Below are positions 49,671 to 61,294 of a DNA stretch of 64,000 nucleotides, one piece after another. The notes under the pieces were generated by a model. The model did no database searches. It saw only the letters and a program-made list of their open reading frames with translations, and was not told the DNA's origin. The DNA comes from Sipunculus nudus (taxonomy: Eukaryota > Annelida > Sipuncula > Golfingiida > Sipunculidae), in NCBI GenBank assembly GCA_026874595.1, contig CM049322.1:57102386-57166385 (forward strand), given 5' to 3'. A program made the translations under genes and the position numbers. How positions within the stretch are numbered: position 1 is the stretch's first letter; each line of letters starts with the position of its first letter.

Positions 49671-50860
49671 ACCTACTAAGTGGGGAAGAATCCTATAGAT
49701 GTTGAGGTCACAAGGTCAAAGGTCAGGGTCACAGGATCCACTTCTTTGAAAAGGTTGTGGACACATTTCAAGCTAGACTTATCATTCCAAACCTTTCAGC
49801 ACTGATATCGCTTCTCTGCCAACAGGGGAAAAGACCTGCTGATTTTGAGGTCAAAGGTCAAGTTCACAGCACCCTCTTCTTGCGTGGAGTCATTTTAAGG
49901 CAAACTTTTCAATCTATACTTTCCATCTGTCATATATGGCTTGCCTACCAATAGGAGAAGAAGCCTGTTGATGTTGAGTTCAAAAGGTCAAAGGTCAAGG
50001 TCACAATATTGTTCTAAATGCTTGTGAAATTATTTCAAGTGAAACTGTTCAACCCAAACCTTCAGTCTTTCACATATGCCACATCTATGCATCACTAAAT
50101 TTGATTCAAACTTCATATTTATGGGTCTTTTTGCATGAAGAAATAACTAATTGATTTTGAGGTCAGCTGGTCAGGAGGTTAAAGGTTGCAGGTCTAAGCT
50201 ATTCACCCATTGGTTGCCAAGTAATTACACCCGCCCAGATGTAAGTGGTAAGTAGTTACCCATCATTTAGAAAGAATCCAGTTGATATGTGGGCAAAAGG
50301 CCGAGGTCATAGGTCAGGGATGTTCACAATAACTTATTTTGAAGACCATCTCTAGTTTTCTTGTTTTCTTGTATATATAAACATGGCACTCACAACTGGT
50401 ACATCTCACTATGTGCCCATAATTGTCAGTGACACTTGTGATATATGACTCCCTTTTGTATCAGCTCATGGAGCGATAAGGATATATCATTAGTGCATAA
50501 CAAAAACACTGTTGCCGGAATGCTTTGGCCAGGCATTAAGACTATGAGAACATATTATCTCAAGAACTATTAAAGTGAATGCAGTGGGATGTATATTAAT
50601 GTAATCTTGCATTGGGTCAAAGATTTCTTAATAAATATGACCATCATTTATGAAAGCTCAGTACAGATGGCTTGTATTGAATAAAAATTGATATGGAAGC
50701 ACCTGTTTCACAATAATTCGTGCATGGATTTCCATGATCTTTTGCTATATTTTGATCTTATATGTGGCCTGTGTGGTATTCCTTTTGACACTGACAGGTA
50801 TCGAGCAAGCTCTGGGATTAGTTCCTGATAGCTCAACAACCATACATTTTGCCTCAGACC
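49671..50860 (+). repeat. AGGTCA core-repeat element, truncated copy plus flank
   Basis: Starts inside a core module at CTCACCTACTAAG, right after the end of the inverted copy, so the two lie head to head. AGGTCA pairs with 1-bp spacing are at 49713-49725 and 49848-49860, and a triple at 49985-50003. From about 50345 it continues into sequence matching 53420-54530. Confidence 0.85.
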
Positions 50861-52012
50861 ATCATTGTATCCCCAGACAAAGTCGGGATACTATGGTTTC
50901 ACGACGGTCCTGCTGCCGCCGCAGAAAAACCTTGTGGGTGGGATAACTCAAAAAATATTTCACTGATTTTTTTCAAACTTTACATTTGTATAGATATAGG
51001 TAAGGGGACGAAGCCTATTTAAAATCGGGTCATGACCTATGCTAGGAGAATGACCTTGACCTTGAATAGGTCCATTATTGCTGAAAATAACACATATTCT
51101 TTAATATCTCAAGTAAGCTTGCATGGACTGGTCTAAAAATTAAGGTGACCGAAGATATTGGATAGCCTTGTGATATACCGGAAACTGGTGGCGCCACCTA
51201 TTATCCTTTTCTTGTTTTTACGCCTTTTAATACCCCCATAATTGCCACTTGACAGTACTGTAAGCATTATAAGTCAAAATCTAATGGACAGATTTCTTTC
51301 ATATTATGCACATGTAGAGAGATGGGCTATGGGATGAGATCTGTTTACATTTAGGTCATGACTTTTTCCATGAGAGTGGCCTTGACCTTGAATGTGTCCA
51401 TATTTGGTGAAAATCACACCCCTCTTATGATATCTCCAGTGTTGATAGCCATATGGATTTCAAACGTGACTTATGTATGGCCCACTACAAAAGTAAGAAC
51501 CCTATAGGTTCTAGGGTCATGAGGTGTAAGGTCAAGGTCAATTGACTTGCATCTTACAAGATATTGTTGATGCATTTTAAGCCAAACTTTCATCCCAGGT
51601 CTTCCATCATGAATATATAGCTCACTTGCCAATAGTGTATGATCCATATCAGTTTTGGGGTCACAAGAACATAGGTCAAGGCCACAGGAGCTATATGTAA
51701 AAAAAATTAGTTCTTGGATGATAATTCCTGCTTTTATTGATGTATTAATTTCAAACTTGACTTATATATGTCCCATTGAAAAAGCAAGACTCCAATTGAT
51801 TTTGGGGTCAGGAGGTCAAAGGACACATCTTAAAAAAGATTGTGGATGCATTTTCAGCAAAACATTTCATCTCAGACCTTTCATCTTGCACATATAGTTC
51901 CTCTGCCGATAGAGGAAGACCCCTATCAATTTTGAGGTCACAAGGTCAAAGGTGAAGGTCACAGGAGCCATCTGTCCAAAAATTAGTTTCTGGATGATAA
52001 TTCCCGCTTTTT
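50861..52012. repeat. Further diverged AGGTCA-type repeat sequence
   Basis: Holds scattered GACCTTGACCTTGAA and AGGTCAAGGTCA phrases at about 140-350 bp spacing, related to the neighbouring elements but too diverged to bound. Confidence 0.55.
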
Positions 52013-53425
52013 AGCTCAGCTGACTTTCAGTCATGCTGGGCTATAGCGATGGGACTTTGTCCGGCGTCCTTCCGTCTGTCCGTCCGGCCGTCCGGCCGTT
52101 AGCAGGGCACAAATTGTAACCGTAGGGGCTAGGGCCATGAACCCTATGCAGTCTTAGAGGTTCTAAAAAGATCTCCTTTCAAACCTGAAATTAGGTCACT
52201 GCGACCTATATTCTCAAAGTTATGGGGTGTGTTTGCACCCCCCAGAAATAATTCTTTTAGCCAAAATTTTCATCCCAAACCTTCCATCTTTCACATACAG
52301 CTCACCTACCAACAGGGGAAGAACCATAATTATTTTGAGGTCACAAGGTCAAAGGTCAAGGTCACAGAACCAACTTCTTTGAAAAGCCTGTGGATGCATT
52401 TTAAGCCAAACCTTTCATCCCAATTCTTTGATCATTCACATATAGCTCACCTACTAAGTGGGAGAAGAATCCTATAGATGTTGAGGTCACAAGGTCAAAG
52501 GTCAGGGTCACAGGATTCAATTCTTTGAAAAGGTTGTGGACACATTTCAAGCTAGACCTTTCATTCCAAACCTTTCAGCACTGATATCGCTTCTCTGCCA
52601 ACAGGGGAAAAGACCTGTTGATTTTGAGGTCAAAGGTCAAGTTCACAGCACCCTCTTCTAATATGGAGTCATTTTCAGGCAAACTTTTCAATCTATACTT
52701 TCCACCTGTCATATATGGCTTACCTACCAATAGGGGAAGAAGCCTGTTGATGTTGAGTTCAAAAGGTCAAAGGTCAAGGTCACAATATTGTTCTAAATGC
52801 TTGTGAACATATTTTTTAAAAGGTTGTGGACACATTTCAAGCTGGACTTTTTATTCCAAACCTTCCAGCACTGATATCGATTCTCTGCCAACAGGGGGAA
52901 AGGCCTGTTGATTTTTAGGTCAAAGGTCAGTTCACCGCACCCTCTTCTAATGTGGAGACATTTTCAGGCAAACATTTCAATCTATACCTTCCATCTGACA
53001 TATATGGCTTATCTACCAATAAGGGAAGAAGGCTATTGGTGTCGAGTTCAAAAGGTCAAAGGTCAAGGCCACAATACTTAATTGTTCTAAATGCTTGTGA
53101 ACATATTTCTGGTGAAACTGTTCAACCCAAACCTTCAGTCTTTCACATATGCCACATCTATGCATCACTCAATTTGATCCAAACTTCATATTTATGGGTC
53201 TTTTTGCTTGAAGAAATAACTGATTGATTTTGGGGTCAGCTGGTTTAGGAGGTTAAAGGTTGCAGGTCAAAGTTATTCACTCATTGGTTGCCAAGTAATT
53301 ACACCAGTTTTAAGTGGTTAGTAGTTAGCCATCATTTAGAAAGAATCCAGTTGATATGTGGGCAAAAGGCCAAGGTCATTGGTCAGGGATGTTTGCAATA
53401 ACTTATTTTGTAGACCATCTCTATT
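52013..53425 (+). mobile_element. AGGTCA core-repeat element, most complete copy
   Basis: Opens with TTTTAGCTCAGCTGAC, then GGGCTATAGCGATGGG, a GTCCGTCCGGCCGTCC block, TTAGCAGGGCACAAAT and AGGTCACTGCGACC. About six core modules of 130-150 bp follow (starts near 52253, 52402, 52548, 52676, 52816 and 52960). Most carry AGGTCAAAGGTCA or AAGGTCAAGGTCAC. No coding capacity: ORFs over it change sense between copies. The layout of fixed ends around a tandem core resembles non-autonomous Helitron-like elements described in bivalves, by analogy only. Confidence 0.85.
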
Positions 53426-54540
53426 TTTCTTTAATATATAACCATTGCAATCCAGCTGGTACATATCACTGTGTCGCTGTAATTGTGAGTGACACTAGTG
53501 ACAAATGACTCCCTTTTGTATCAGCCTATTAAGTGATAAGGCTGAGTGATAAGTACCTCGTTACTGCATAACAAAAACACAGTTGTCGGAATGCTTCAGC
53601 CAGGCACTAAGACTATGAGAGTACAGTAGTAAGGTTTAGCTACTGATTTATAAGATGATGGGAACATTTTGCAGTTTATTTTATGGAATCATAGCAATAA
53701 ACTTAGTTTCCTAGATATCGGAATATTTATATATATATCACCACATATAAAAGCAAGTGTTTGTTCTCATAATATGTGGATATGTACCTGGATTAAGGAT
53801 GGCTTTTTTTTCATTAAAAGACTCTTAGTCATGCTTTCTGCATTTCCTTTCTTTCAGGTTTTGCAGTTTACCTACCCTGCTGACCCCATTGAAAAGCAGA
53901 GTTATAATAAAAAATATTAGACTTACACTTTTTACATTTTCATATCTATAAATCTGATATGAGGGCCTGTTTTGGACATTCATTACTGTACCATCCTTTG
54001 GAGAATTTGCCCCAAGTTTGGTCTCTTATTGGAGGATGTGTGATATCAAATGTCTGACTTGTCAGAAATCCATTTTGTCTGCCAGTTAGCCACCTTAGAA
54101 ATCCTTTTTTTTCAGTGCAGTTTCAGTGATTTTTCTTCAATGTTTGATCCAATTTAGAGAATGTTTGTTGTCTGATTTCAGACCTGTCAGAAGTTGAATA
54201 TGGCCACCAGGCAACAATCTTTAAATTCCTTTTGATCATATTATCTCAAGAACTGTTAAAGTGAAGGCAGTCGGACGTATATTAATGTAATCTTGCAAAG
54301 GATTGGGTCAAATATTTCTTAATAAATATTACCATCATTTATACAGGTGCAGTACAGTTGGCTTGTATTGAATAAAATTTAAACAGAAGCACCCATTTCT
54401 CAATAATTCTTGCATGGATTTCCTTGATTTTTTCTATATATGTTGATCATATATTTGCCCTTTGTGGTGTTCCTTTTGACACTTACAGGTATCAAGCAAG
54501 CTCTGGGAATAGTTGCTGATAGCTTAACAATCAATATTTT
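53426..54540 (+). repeat. Duplicated flank with about 600 bp insert
   Basis: 53426-53630 and 54236-54540 match 50385-50565 and 50565-50860 in order. The interval 53630-54235 is absent from the other copy. The join is near ACTATGAGA in both. Confidence 0.75.
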
Positions 54541-55167
54541 TCCTCTGACCATAAATTCACTGTGTTTTAACCAGACACAGGTGATATATTTATAATTGTT
54601 TCCAGCCATTTCAGTGTACGTATAACCATGACACGATGTCAGCTGCCGGCCACCGCTCATAACTAAATTATGTCATATTATAATCCTTGCTACCAATGTC
54701 AATAGCGTGAACACATATGGATAAATGTCAAAATCTTTGAGCGGAGATCGACTAAACTTTTAAGCGGGTCTGATTGGTTTGCTACTTGAAGTTAGTACGC
54801 GAGACAAATCAATGTCAAACAGCTGCAGACATCGGCTGCTTCAACCACTGATAAACATATTGCTGAGTGAACATATCAAGGGTCACAGAGGTCATGGGGT
54901 GATTGAGGCTGACACCTGCGAAAATTCATGACAGAATTCCTATTTCAATTAAGACACGTGACAAATTGCATATACAGATGCGACAAAGAGAGTTCATCGC
55001 AGGAAAAAAAAGTCTTGTCAATCTTAGTCTTGACCAAACGGAATCGGGATTTCGTGGTTGTGGCAGTGAGTTGGTTTGTTCACATCACACCAAGAAGGAA
55101 TTAAATAATTTCACTATTATAGCAGGCCCGATAGCTTAAGTATCATGATAAATAGGTGTTATTTTTG
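54541..55167. other. No gene seen
   Basis: A 78-codon forward ORF (54903-55139) has no recognised domain. Confidence 0.4.
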
Positions 55168-55780
55168 TGGCGGCCATTTTGAATTCCAAGATGGCGGCCA
55201 TTTTGAAACCCAAGATGGCTCCCATGAGAGCATTTTTAAAGACATATCTTGCATCCCTTGAACCCGGTAATGAGGGTTTCACTTAATTAATAGTGCTTAT
55301 TCGAAATGCAAATGTCGAGATGCCGTATTCAGACAGTCTGACGGCTGATATCAAATGAAGACACATATACTGAGAAGTGATGACGAAGATACAGATTCAG
55401 GGAGGTTAAGAGGTTCAAAAATGCATATGAAAAATTAAACTGGTGCCGTCTTTACATTAGTTAGTGTATATTTTTGTGCAAAACATTAGAATCTATCTTT
55501 AAAAAAAAAAATGATAAAGGATTTCGGATTACCCCTCAACCATTATTTCAGCATCCCTGAGGGCTATATTTTCCGGAAAATAGGCGTTTTTCGTGGCGGC
55601 CATTTTGAAAACCAAGATGGCTGCCATGGAATCATTTTGAAATTGTCAAATTTAAATTCCTTGACCCCAAAAATGGTTATTTGGAATTTTATCCCATGGT
55701 TCTAGCTTGTTTAAGTGCTGAGATATTGGCAAATTAGGTTTAGTATGGCGGCCATTTTGAAATCCAAGATGACTGCCATA
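55168..55780. repeat. Three clusters of GGCGGCCATTTTGAA / CAAGATGGC motifs
   Basis: At 55168-55225, 55593-55645 and 55745-55780 the phrase TGGCGGCCATTTTGAA is followed within a few bases by CAAGATGGC or CAAGATGAC, giving near-palindromes. AAGATGGCGGCC (55188-55199) matches the YY1 consensus. Confidence 0.75.
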
Positions 55781-56480
55781 GATCCAAATGGCAGGATGGA
55801 AACAGCTTTTTTTCTTTTTCTCCACGTCTTAAATTAGTAAATTATACCTGTTTCCAAATTCTACTCAGAAAATTTAGCAAAATTTTTTTAGGGGGTTCTG
55901 CCTCCTGACTACAAGTATGGGCGTATAATAATGTGTTTTAAATGTCCTTAACTGAACCAGTATCTCTCTAATCTTATAATAATTTATATTATTCATATAA
56001 ATCCATGCCGGATCAAATATACATATACTGGGGAGGGGGGGGGGGGGAGCAGATATAAAACTGGCAGTTAACTGGAACATATTTCGTGCATAATTTTAAC
56101 ATTGTTTAAAAGGACAAAAACAGTAAATCTGCTTTACCTGCATTAATATTTACAATTGCAGAGGCAAGAAAAAAATACATCTCAATAAAATCTTCCTGTA
56201 TAGTAAAATGCTTCACTGATGTTTACAAGATAATTCCACTCATACTGGCCAAGTGTCCCAGTGGAGCCTGGGGGGGGGGGGGGTAAAGTTCATGCTGGAC
56301 AAAGAGCAGTTTTGTATTCGAAGGATCAAGACGTTCCCGGGTTATTTCATTTTTCTCATTACGGGCCTCAAAGTTTACTTTTACATTTTTTTATGTTTAC
56401 ACAGAAGTAAGTAAGCAGCGGACCAACAACTTTCTTATTTCTCTCTCCTTCCCTCTATCACACCGCTCCCTCTGATTCAG

Positions 56481-58598
56481 GTAATAGACCTTTTCCGTTT
56501 CACTTGCGACACCTGTCGGCGATATTTACCATCTATGGTTCGGGGTTGTACACGTGTAGGGGAGTAAAAGGCAGAAGCAGTTGTGTTTTTGGCGCTGTTG
56601 TCGTGTTGAATTAAATTGACTTAACCCCAGTATCACCGATTATTGACCTAAGCCCATCATGAAACGACAAATGTTTGTTGTGGTATGTTACGGTCCCCTT
56701 TCACACCAAACAACTCAGGCCGAACCGTAACACATATGCTCAGACACGTTCTCTTCAAATGAATACGTAACCAAAATATGGGTGCAAAAACAGTGCTATA
56801 TTCCTATATTACAGTATTTACATTCGTACACAAATAATATAATAGTCCATACATAACGTAATTTATAACAAAGTCTCCGAAGAAAAACCGAGTCTCTAAA
56901 TAACGAACTGCAACGAAATACTTAACTGAATCCGGTATACGAGAAACTGAAGTCCATCATCAACACATAGTTCGGGCACACACAAAACTGAAGTCCTGTA
57001 TTAATCCATGTGGCACCAGAAAACAAAGTCTCTCCTCTTCCTACATATATGCCTAATAAAAGTTCATAGCGTGGTTCATGGCATTCCATGGGCTTGGGGA
57101 CCAAGAGCCCACGGTCACGGTCCCCGGGGATAACAGCAACGTGGCGTAGCAAAATCAATAGTCCCGCCTCGTACTGCAGGCGAGTTCGTTTTATAAGGCT
57201 TTCAACAATGGGTGGAAACCGCAGAAGTTTGTGGTTTTGCTTGAGAGAAACGATAGCGCCGTCAGAACTGCAAAACCAGTACTGAATGGTCCCAGAATAG
57301 TGTTTATGCGATAGCGCGTCGCGTCAGTAGTCACTGATAGCGGGGTGGATCCATACGCGTGGAAACGGGGGCGGCCAAACCACTTCGTGGCGCCATCCTC
57401 CGATGTCCGGGTGACCTCCATGCAACAGGTATAATATAAAACAAGGAAGGGGCCTTATTTTATCTTATAAATATTGAATTTATATCATAGGATAGCTTTG
57501 AAGCGGGGCCGACCAGTGGATGTTTAAAATTAATGCAAAAAGGTCGTCTTAGGCTACGCATATTATAATACAGGTGAAAAAAGGTGCACATATAAACAGA
57601 CTACTGGTGAAACTGACATATGTATCAACACAAACGCAGGTTGCTAACTAAATTTGGTAGCTTCCTTGACAACCATGAGAACCTGAACGAAGCAACTTGT
57701 TCATGAAGAAAAGCTGTGTTACATCTGGCAATCAATGCTGAGTGCATTAAAAATAATAAAGTTAACTAGGCTGCTCAAAAGTAGAGAAGACGTTCATGAA
57801 CTTCTTATTCATGAAATATGAACGTTCCATATATACCCAGTTTGCACAAAACTGTTCACACAGAAAATGCTCTAAATTGTTAAAAAAATATGGTTAAAAC
57901 AATGCCTTGAACCCTTTTCTAAGTAAATATGTTTCCTTATTTTTATCCTGTTATAATTTGCCGAAAAAATATGTTATTTATTTCTATTGCATTTCAGTAT
58001 TACATTGAAAAAAAAAATTATAAAAAATGCATTACATTCTTAAAATGTAATCAAAATAGTTCTTTCATATATAGATTATAGTATATATACATTATTTTGA
58101 CAGAGTTGTAAATATAATTAAAACCGAAAGATACTATTTTATTATATAGCCATAGGTTTATATTTTTCAACAGTACAATAAAAGTTTAAATGAATTTGTC
58201 ACATTTTAATAAGTCTAACATGTTTAGCTGTATAATTTTTTAATGTTTTAAAATTTTTTTAATATTTTCGATTTTATAAATGGTCTGCTTAGACATCTGT
58301 GCAAATTATCGAAAATGTTTGTAAAATGTTTTGTGCTGCGTGGGTATATTCAATTTCAATAAAACAATATTATTACAAAAAGTGTACAATGCTGTGTCAC
58401 GGGGGTATACTTGCATTCTGTTTACTATTTATTTGTCCCCTGAACACTAAGGACTCAAAATCAAATGAAAGAGATATCCTCGTCTCCCTGTAGGCCTACA
58501 CTTCTGTTCATATACGGCCTGGGGGTCAGCTGACCCGAACCCTAAACACGACAGCGCAAACGCACGCAGTGCGCATGCTCGTGAAAAAGGTCTATTAC
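56481..58598. mobile_element. 2.1 kb insertion with terminal inverted repeats
   Basis: The ends GTAATAGACCTTTT and AAAAAGGTCTATTAC are inverted repeats. The paralogous segment B lacks this block at the corresponding point (near 61600, between CTCTCTC... and AAAGTCAAGG). Flanking TA dinucleotides could be a TA target duplication, as in Tc1/mariner-like elements, but this is unproven. It contains a GC-richer stretch (57060-57430) and AT-rich remainder. No transposase is recognisable. The right end (GCAGTGCGCATGC...AAAGGTCTA) also occurs at 30127-30160 and its duplicate at 36312-36345. Confidence 0.7.
57191..57421 (-). CDS. Possible short coding segment in the 2.1 kb insertion
   Basis: A 76-codon minus-strand ORF begins at an ATG (57421) in a GC-rich stretch of the insertion. 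The predicted peptide is mixed polar with a hydrophobic patch (about residues 46-60). No domain recognised and no splice structure visible. Composition is the only argument, so this could easily be chance. Confidence 0.2.
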   Translation of the reverse strand: MEVTRTSEDGATKWFGRPRFHAYGSTPLSVTTDATRYRINTILGPFSTGFAVLTALSFLSSKTTNFCGFHPLLKAL

Positions 58599-59428
58599 AA
58601 AGTCAGGTACACTGCCATTACAAGTTTTATTCTTCACATATATACGTACCAAAAAGTTAATAATATATCATTTATTGAATCGAATTAATTGATTTCCCTA
58701 TTTTAATATTTATTTTAATTATACAATCTTGTGAAATTAACAGTGACACCAATGGTGTATGGCTTTGAAAACCGTCACGAAAACTAGAACATGTTCGGTT
58801 CTCTCACTCTCTCTACGCTATTTTCTGCAAGAAAATATCCCGGATACTTGCTTGTGCCACATATACACTGCCCTAATAAACATGAAAAGTACGTCTATGA
58901 CTAGCCCGTCATTAATTCAGCTATTTAAACAAACATACATGGACAATAATGTATATTTTCTGTACAAGTTGGGGCAATCGACGTGACTTTATTTTTATGC
59001 TACATACTGTTAACTATTTAAGCCACTGTTCGTAATAAAATTGTTTAAAAAATACTTATATATAGCTGTTTCAACAGCTACGCCGTAGTACGCGCATCTG
59101 TGTATATGCGTGAACAAAATATTGCTTTTCCATGTGTGCGTATGTGCGTATATATACGTATATCCGAGAAAAAAAATATATGAATGAACTGGCAGTTGTA
59201 TATATTGGCACCGTGGACGTAGAAAAAATTAAGTCATGTCATTTTACCGTATAAAAAAAAAACTCCTTTGGTGATTTTCATGTTTTTACGTTGATGGACA
59301 CGTGACGGACACACCACAGTTTCAAAATAACATGAGCGATTTTTTCTCGCATTTTCGAGCACATGGAAACACAGCTTTATGATATGAATTTTACACAGAG
59401 AACTGCCACTTGCTGAACAGAAGCAATG

Positions 59429-59455
59429 CCCCCCCCCCCCCACCCCCCACCCCCC
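59429..59455 (-). other. Potential G-quadruplex tract
   Basis: The plus strand has a C run of about 13, then A, six C, A, six C. The minus strand is therefore four or more G runs with single-base loops, a canonical G-quadruplex pattern. Confidence 0.5.
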
Positions 59456-60012
59456 GGGTCGCTGCCAGAAATATTGAAAGGCCATCAATAATCATGAAAC
59501 TTATACACCAGTCCCGATGATGTTATAACATAACTGAGCCAAAGTATACGTTACTGATGATAACACGGAGTACTGGTATATTCTCGGGCCCTACGTCACT
59601 GGTTTATCTGCTATAAATATTAAAATGATACTAGCCATAGACCATTTTGGCATTTATATCCATAAAACCTATAGAAATACATCAGTATCAATTTTGTCAT
59701 AACTGAGCCAAAGGCAAAGGTATATACGTTATGAATATGATTGATAAATACACAAATATACTTCTCATAGACATAGCACTTAGAAGTCTACAGTATCGGA
59801 CTGGGAGATACATATCCTTTTTTTACATTATAATCATATAAGTCCATGTAATTTTATTGATGCAGTAATCACTAACACTATAATAAATTAAATAAAAAGC
59901 TATTTCCTTGTGAATCTAATATACTATATACACAGTGAAATCCAAGCGTACCATCATATCACAAACTGAAATGCCACCCTAAATTAACACCAGAGTAAAA
60001 CCTTGTTAAACA

Positions 60013-60084
60013 ATGTATCAACTACAGGTCAACGACACCAGAAACAGACAAGATGTGGACGTACATCACACGACCGCCGCCTGA
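60013..60084 (+). CDS. Small ORF, 23 aa, short version of the ORF at 62671
   Basis: Open from ATG 60013 to TGA 60084. It matches both ends of the 63-codon ORF in segment B in the same frame, with one amino-acid difference (N to D) and two synonymous changes, and lacks the central 40 codons. No function known. May be a chance ORF in a duplicated non-coding segment. Confidence 0.2.
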   Translation: MYQLQVNDTRNRQDVDVHHTTAA

Positions 60085-60394
60085 ACGGAATTGTATATTA
60101 TTTCGTCAATTTGAGGGTACATATAATTTGTTGTAGTAATGTGCGTATTATGTCCATCCCTTCACACGGACATACTTACTAAAACTCACCACTTTTAGCT
60201 CTGTGTTTGATTTAACACAACCGACGTGTCTGCGTAGAGGAGATGAAATATGAAAGATGAAATACATGGCTCATTATATATGCTGGTTTTCGTTACTAGT
60301 CGAGTCTGGGGAAATTGCTTATAATATTTTTGTTTAAAGGAGTAGTGGTTGCAGAAAGAAATATTGCCAGATATCGCATTATTTAGAGAGATAA

Positions 60395-61045
60395 TACGAT
60401 ATTTCATTTACGTTTAAGTCGCATCCCGAAATTCGAGAACGGGGGTCGGGTCGCGGGCAAGGCCGTATACTGGGTTTGCGGTTGATGCATTGTATTATAT
60501 ATTATATATCAACTATTATCATTCTTATTATTATGTAAATTATTGAAAGCCTAGGAAAAATATTTTTATTTTATTTCACCTATATGAATAACACAATATT
60601 TCATTTATGTTTAACAAATTGTCGATCCAGAAATTGGAGAACGGGGGGGGGGGGGGGGGGGTGTCGGGGGCAGGGTTTAATACGGAGTTAGCGGTTGATG
60701 AATGGTATTATGTATTATATATCATATATTATTCTTCTTATCATTATTCTTTAAATTATTCTCAGCCTAGAAAAAAATATTTTTATTTTATTTCACCTGT
60801 GTGAATAAACCTTAGAGCCATTTGTTTTTAATCACGAATATAACTGGGTAGGAAATAGATGGGTCTTATACTGGGTTAGCGGTTGATGCATTGTATTATA
60901 TTTTATATATCATATATTATTATTATTATTATTATTATTATTAAATTATTTTGAGTCTAGGAATTTTTTAATTTCACCTATATGAATACATTTTAGAGCC
61001 AATTGTTTTAATCACGAATTTAACTGGGTAAGAAATAGATAAATG
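60395..61045. repeat. Three tandem units of about 200-235 bp
   Basis: Each unit has GTTxGCGGTTGATG(C/A)AT followed by GTATTATxTATTATATATC, TATTATTCTTATTATTAT-type sequence, AGCCTAGGAAAA or its variant, and TTTCACCTATATGAAT. Unit 2 contains a G run of 19 or more (60643). Confidence 0.8.
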
Positions 61046-61294
61046 AGTGAGCCATGTTATCGCTCAACGGGGGGGCGGGGGGGGGGGGTTGCCTCTTGAT
61101 CCGTCACTGTAAAGTGTATAGCATATACATCGTATGGGCCAGGTCTCTTTAACAATAATGTCGACATGGTATATATAGTGTTCGTTTTTTTTCAAGAGAT
61201 GTCGCTACTGGCCACTGGAAAAGGGGGGGGGGGGGGGTCCGCCAAAACATGTGCTGGGAATAACGTTGTGAAAGTGGGTGTATCGGCGTCTAAC

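Larger units (their letters stand above)
55915..60110. repeat. Diverged paralogous segment A (partner 61295-62885)
   Basis: Ordered matches with segment B: AAATGTCxTTAACT, GxAGCGGACCxACAAC, CTCTCTCC, GGTACAxTGCCAT, ATGGTGTATGG, CGGTTCTCTCACTC, TTGGGxCAATCGACG, CTCGGGCCCTACGTCACTGG, GATGCAGTAATCACT and ACACGACCGCCGCCTGA. A is interrupted by the 2.1 kb insertion at 56481-58598 and carries a C-rich tract at 59429 that B lacks. Confidence 0.85.

Noticed and set aside
48942-52806. Similar 62-87 codon ORFs repeated in the AGGTCA elements
   Set aside because: They occur on the strand matching each element copy and contain the repeat modules. The frame is not maintained across all copies and there is no start or domain logic.
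44290-53425. Regularly spaced repeats resembling a CRISPR array
   Set aside because: Units diverge, there are no unique equal-length spacers, and the context is eukaryotic.
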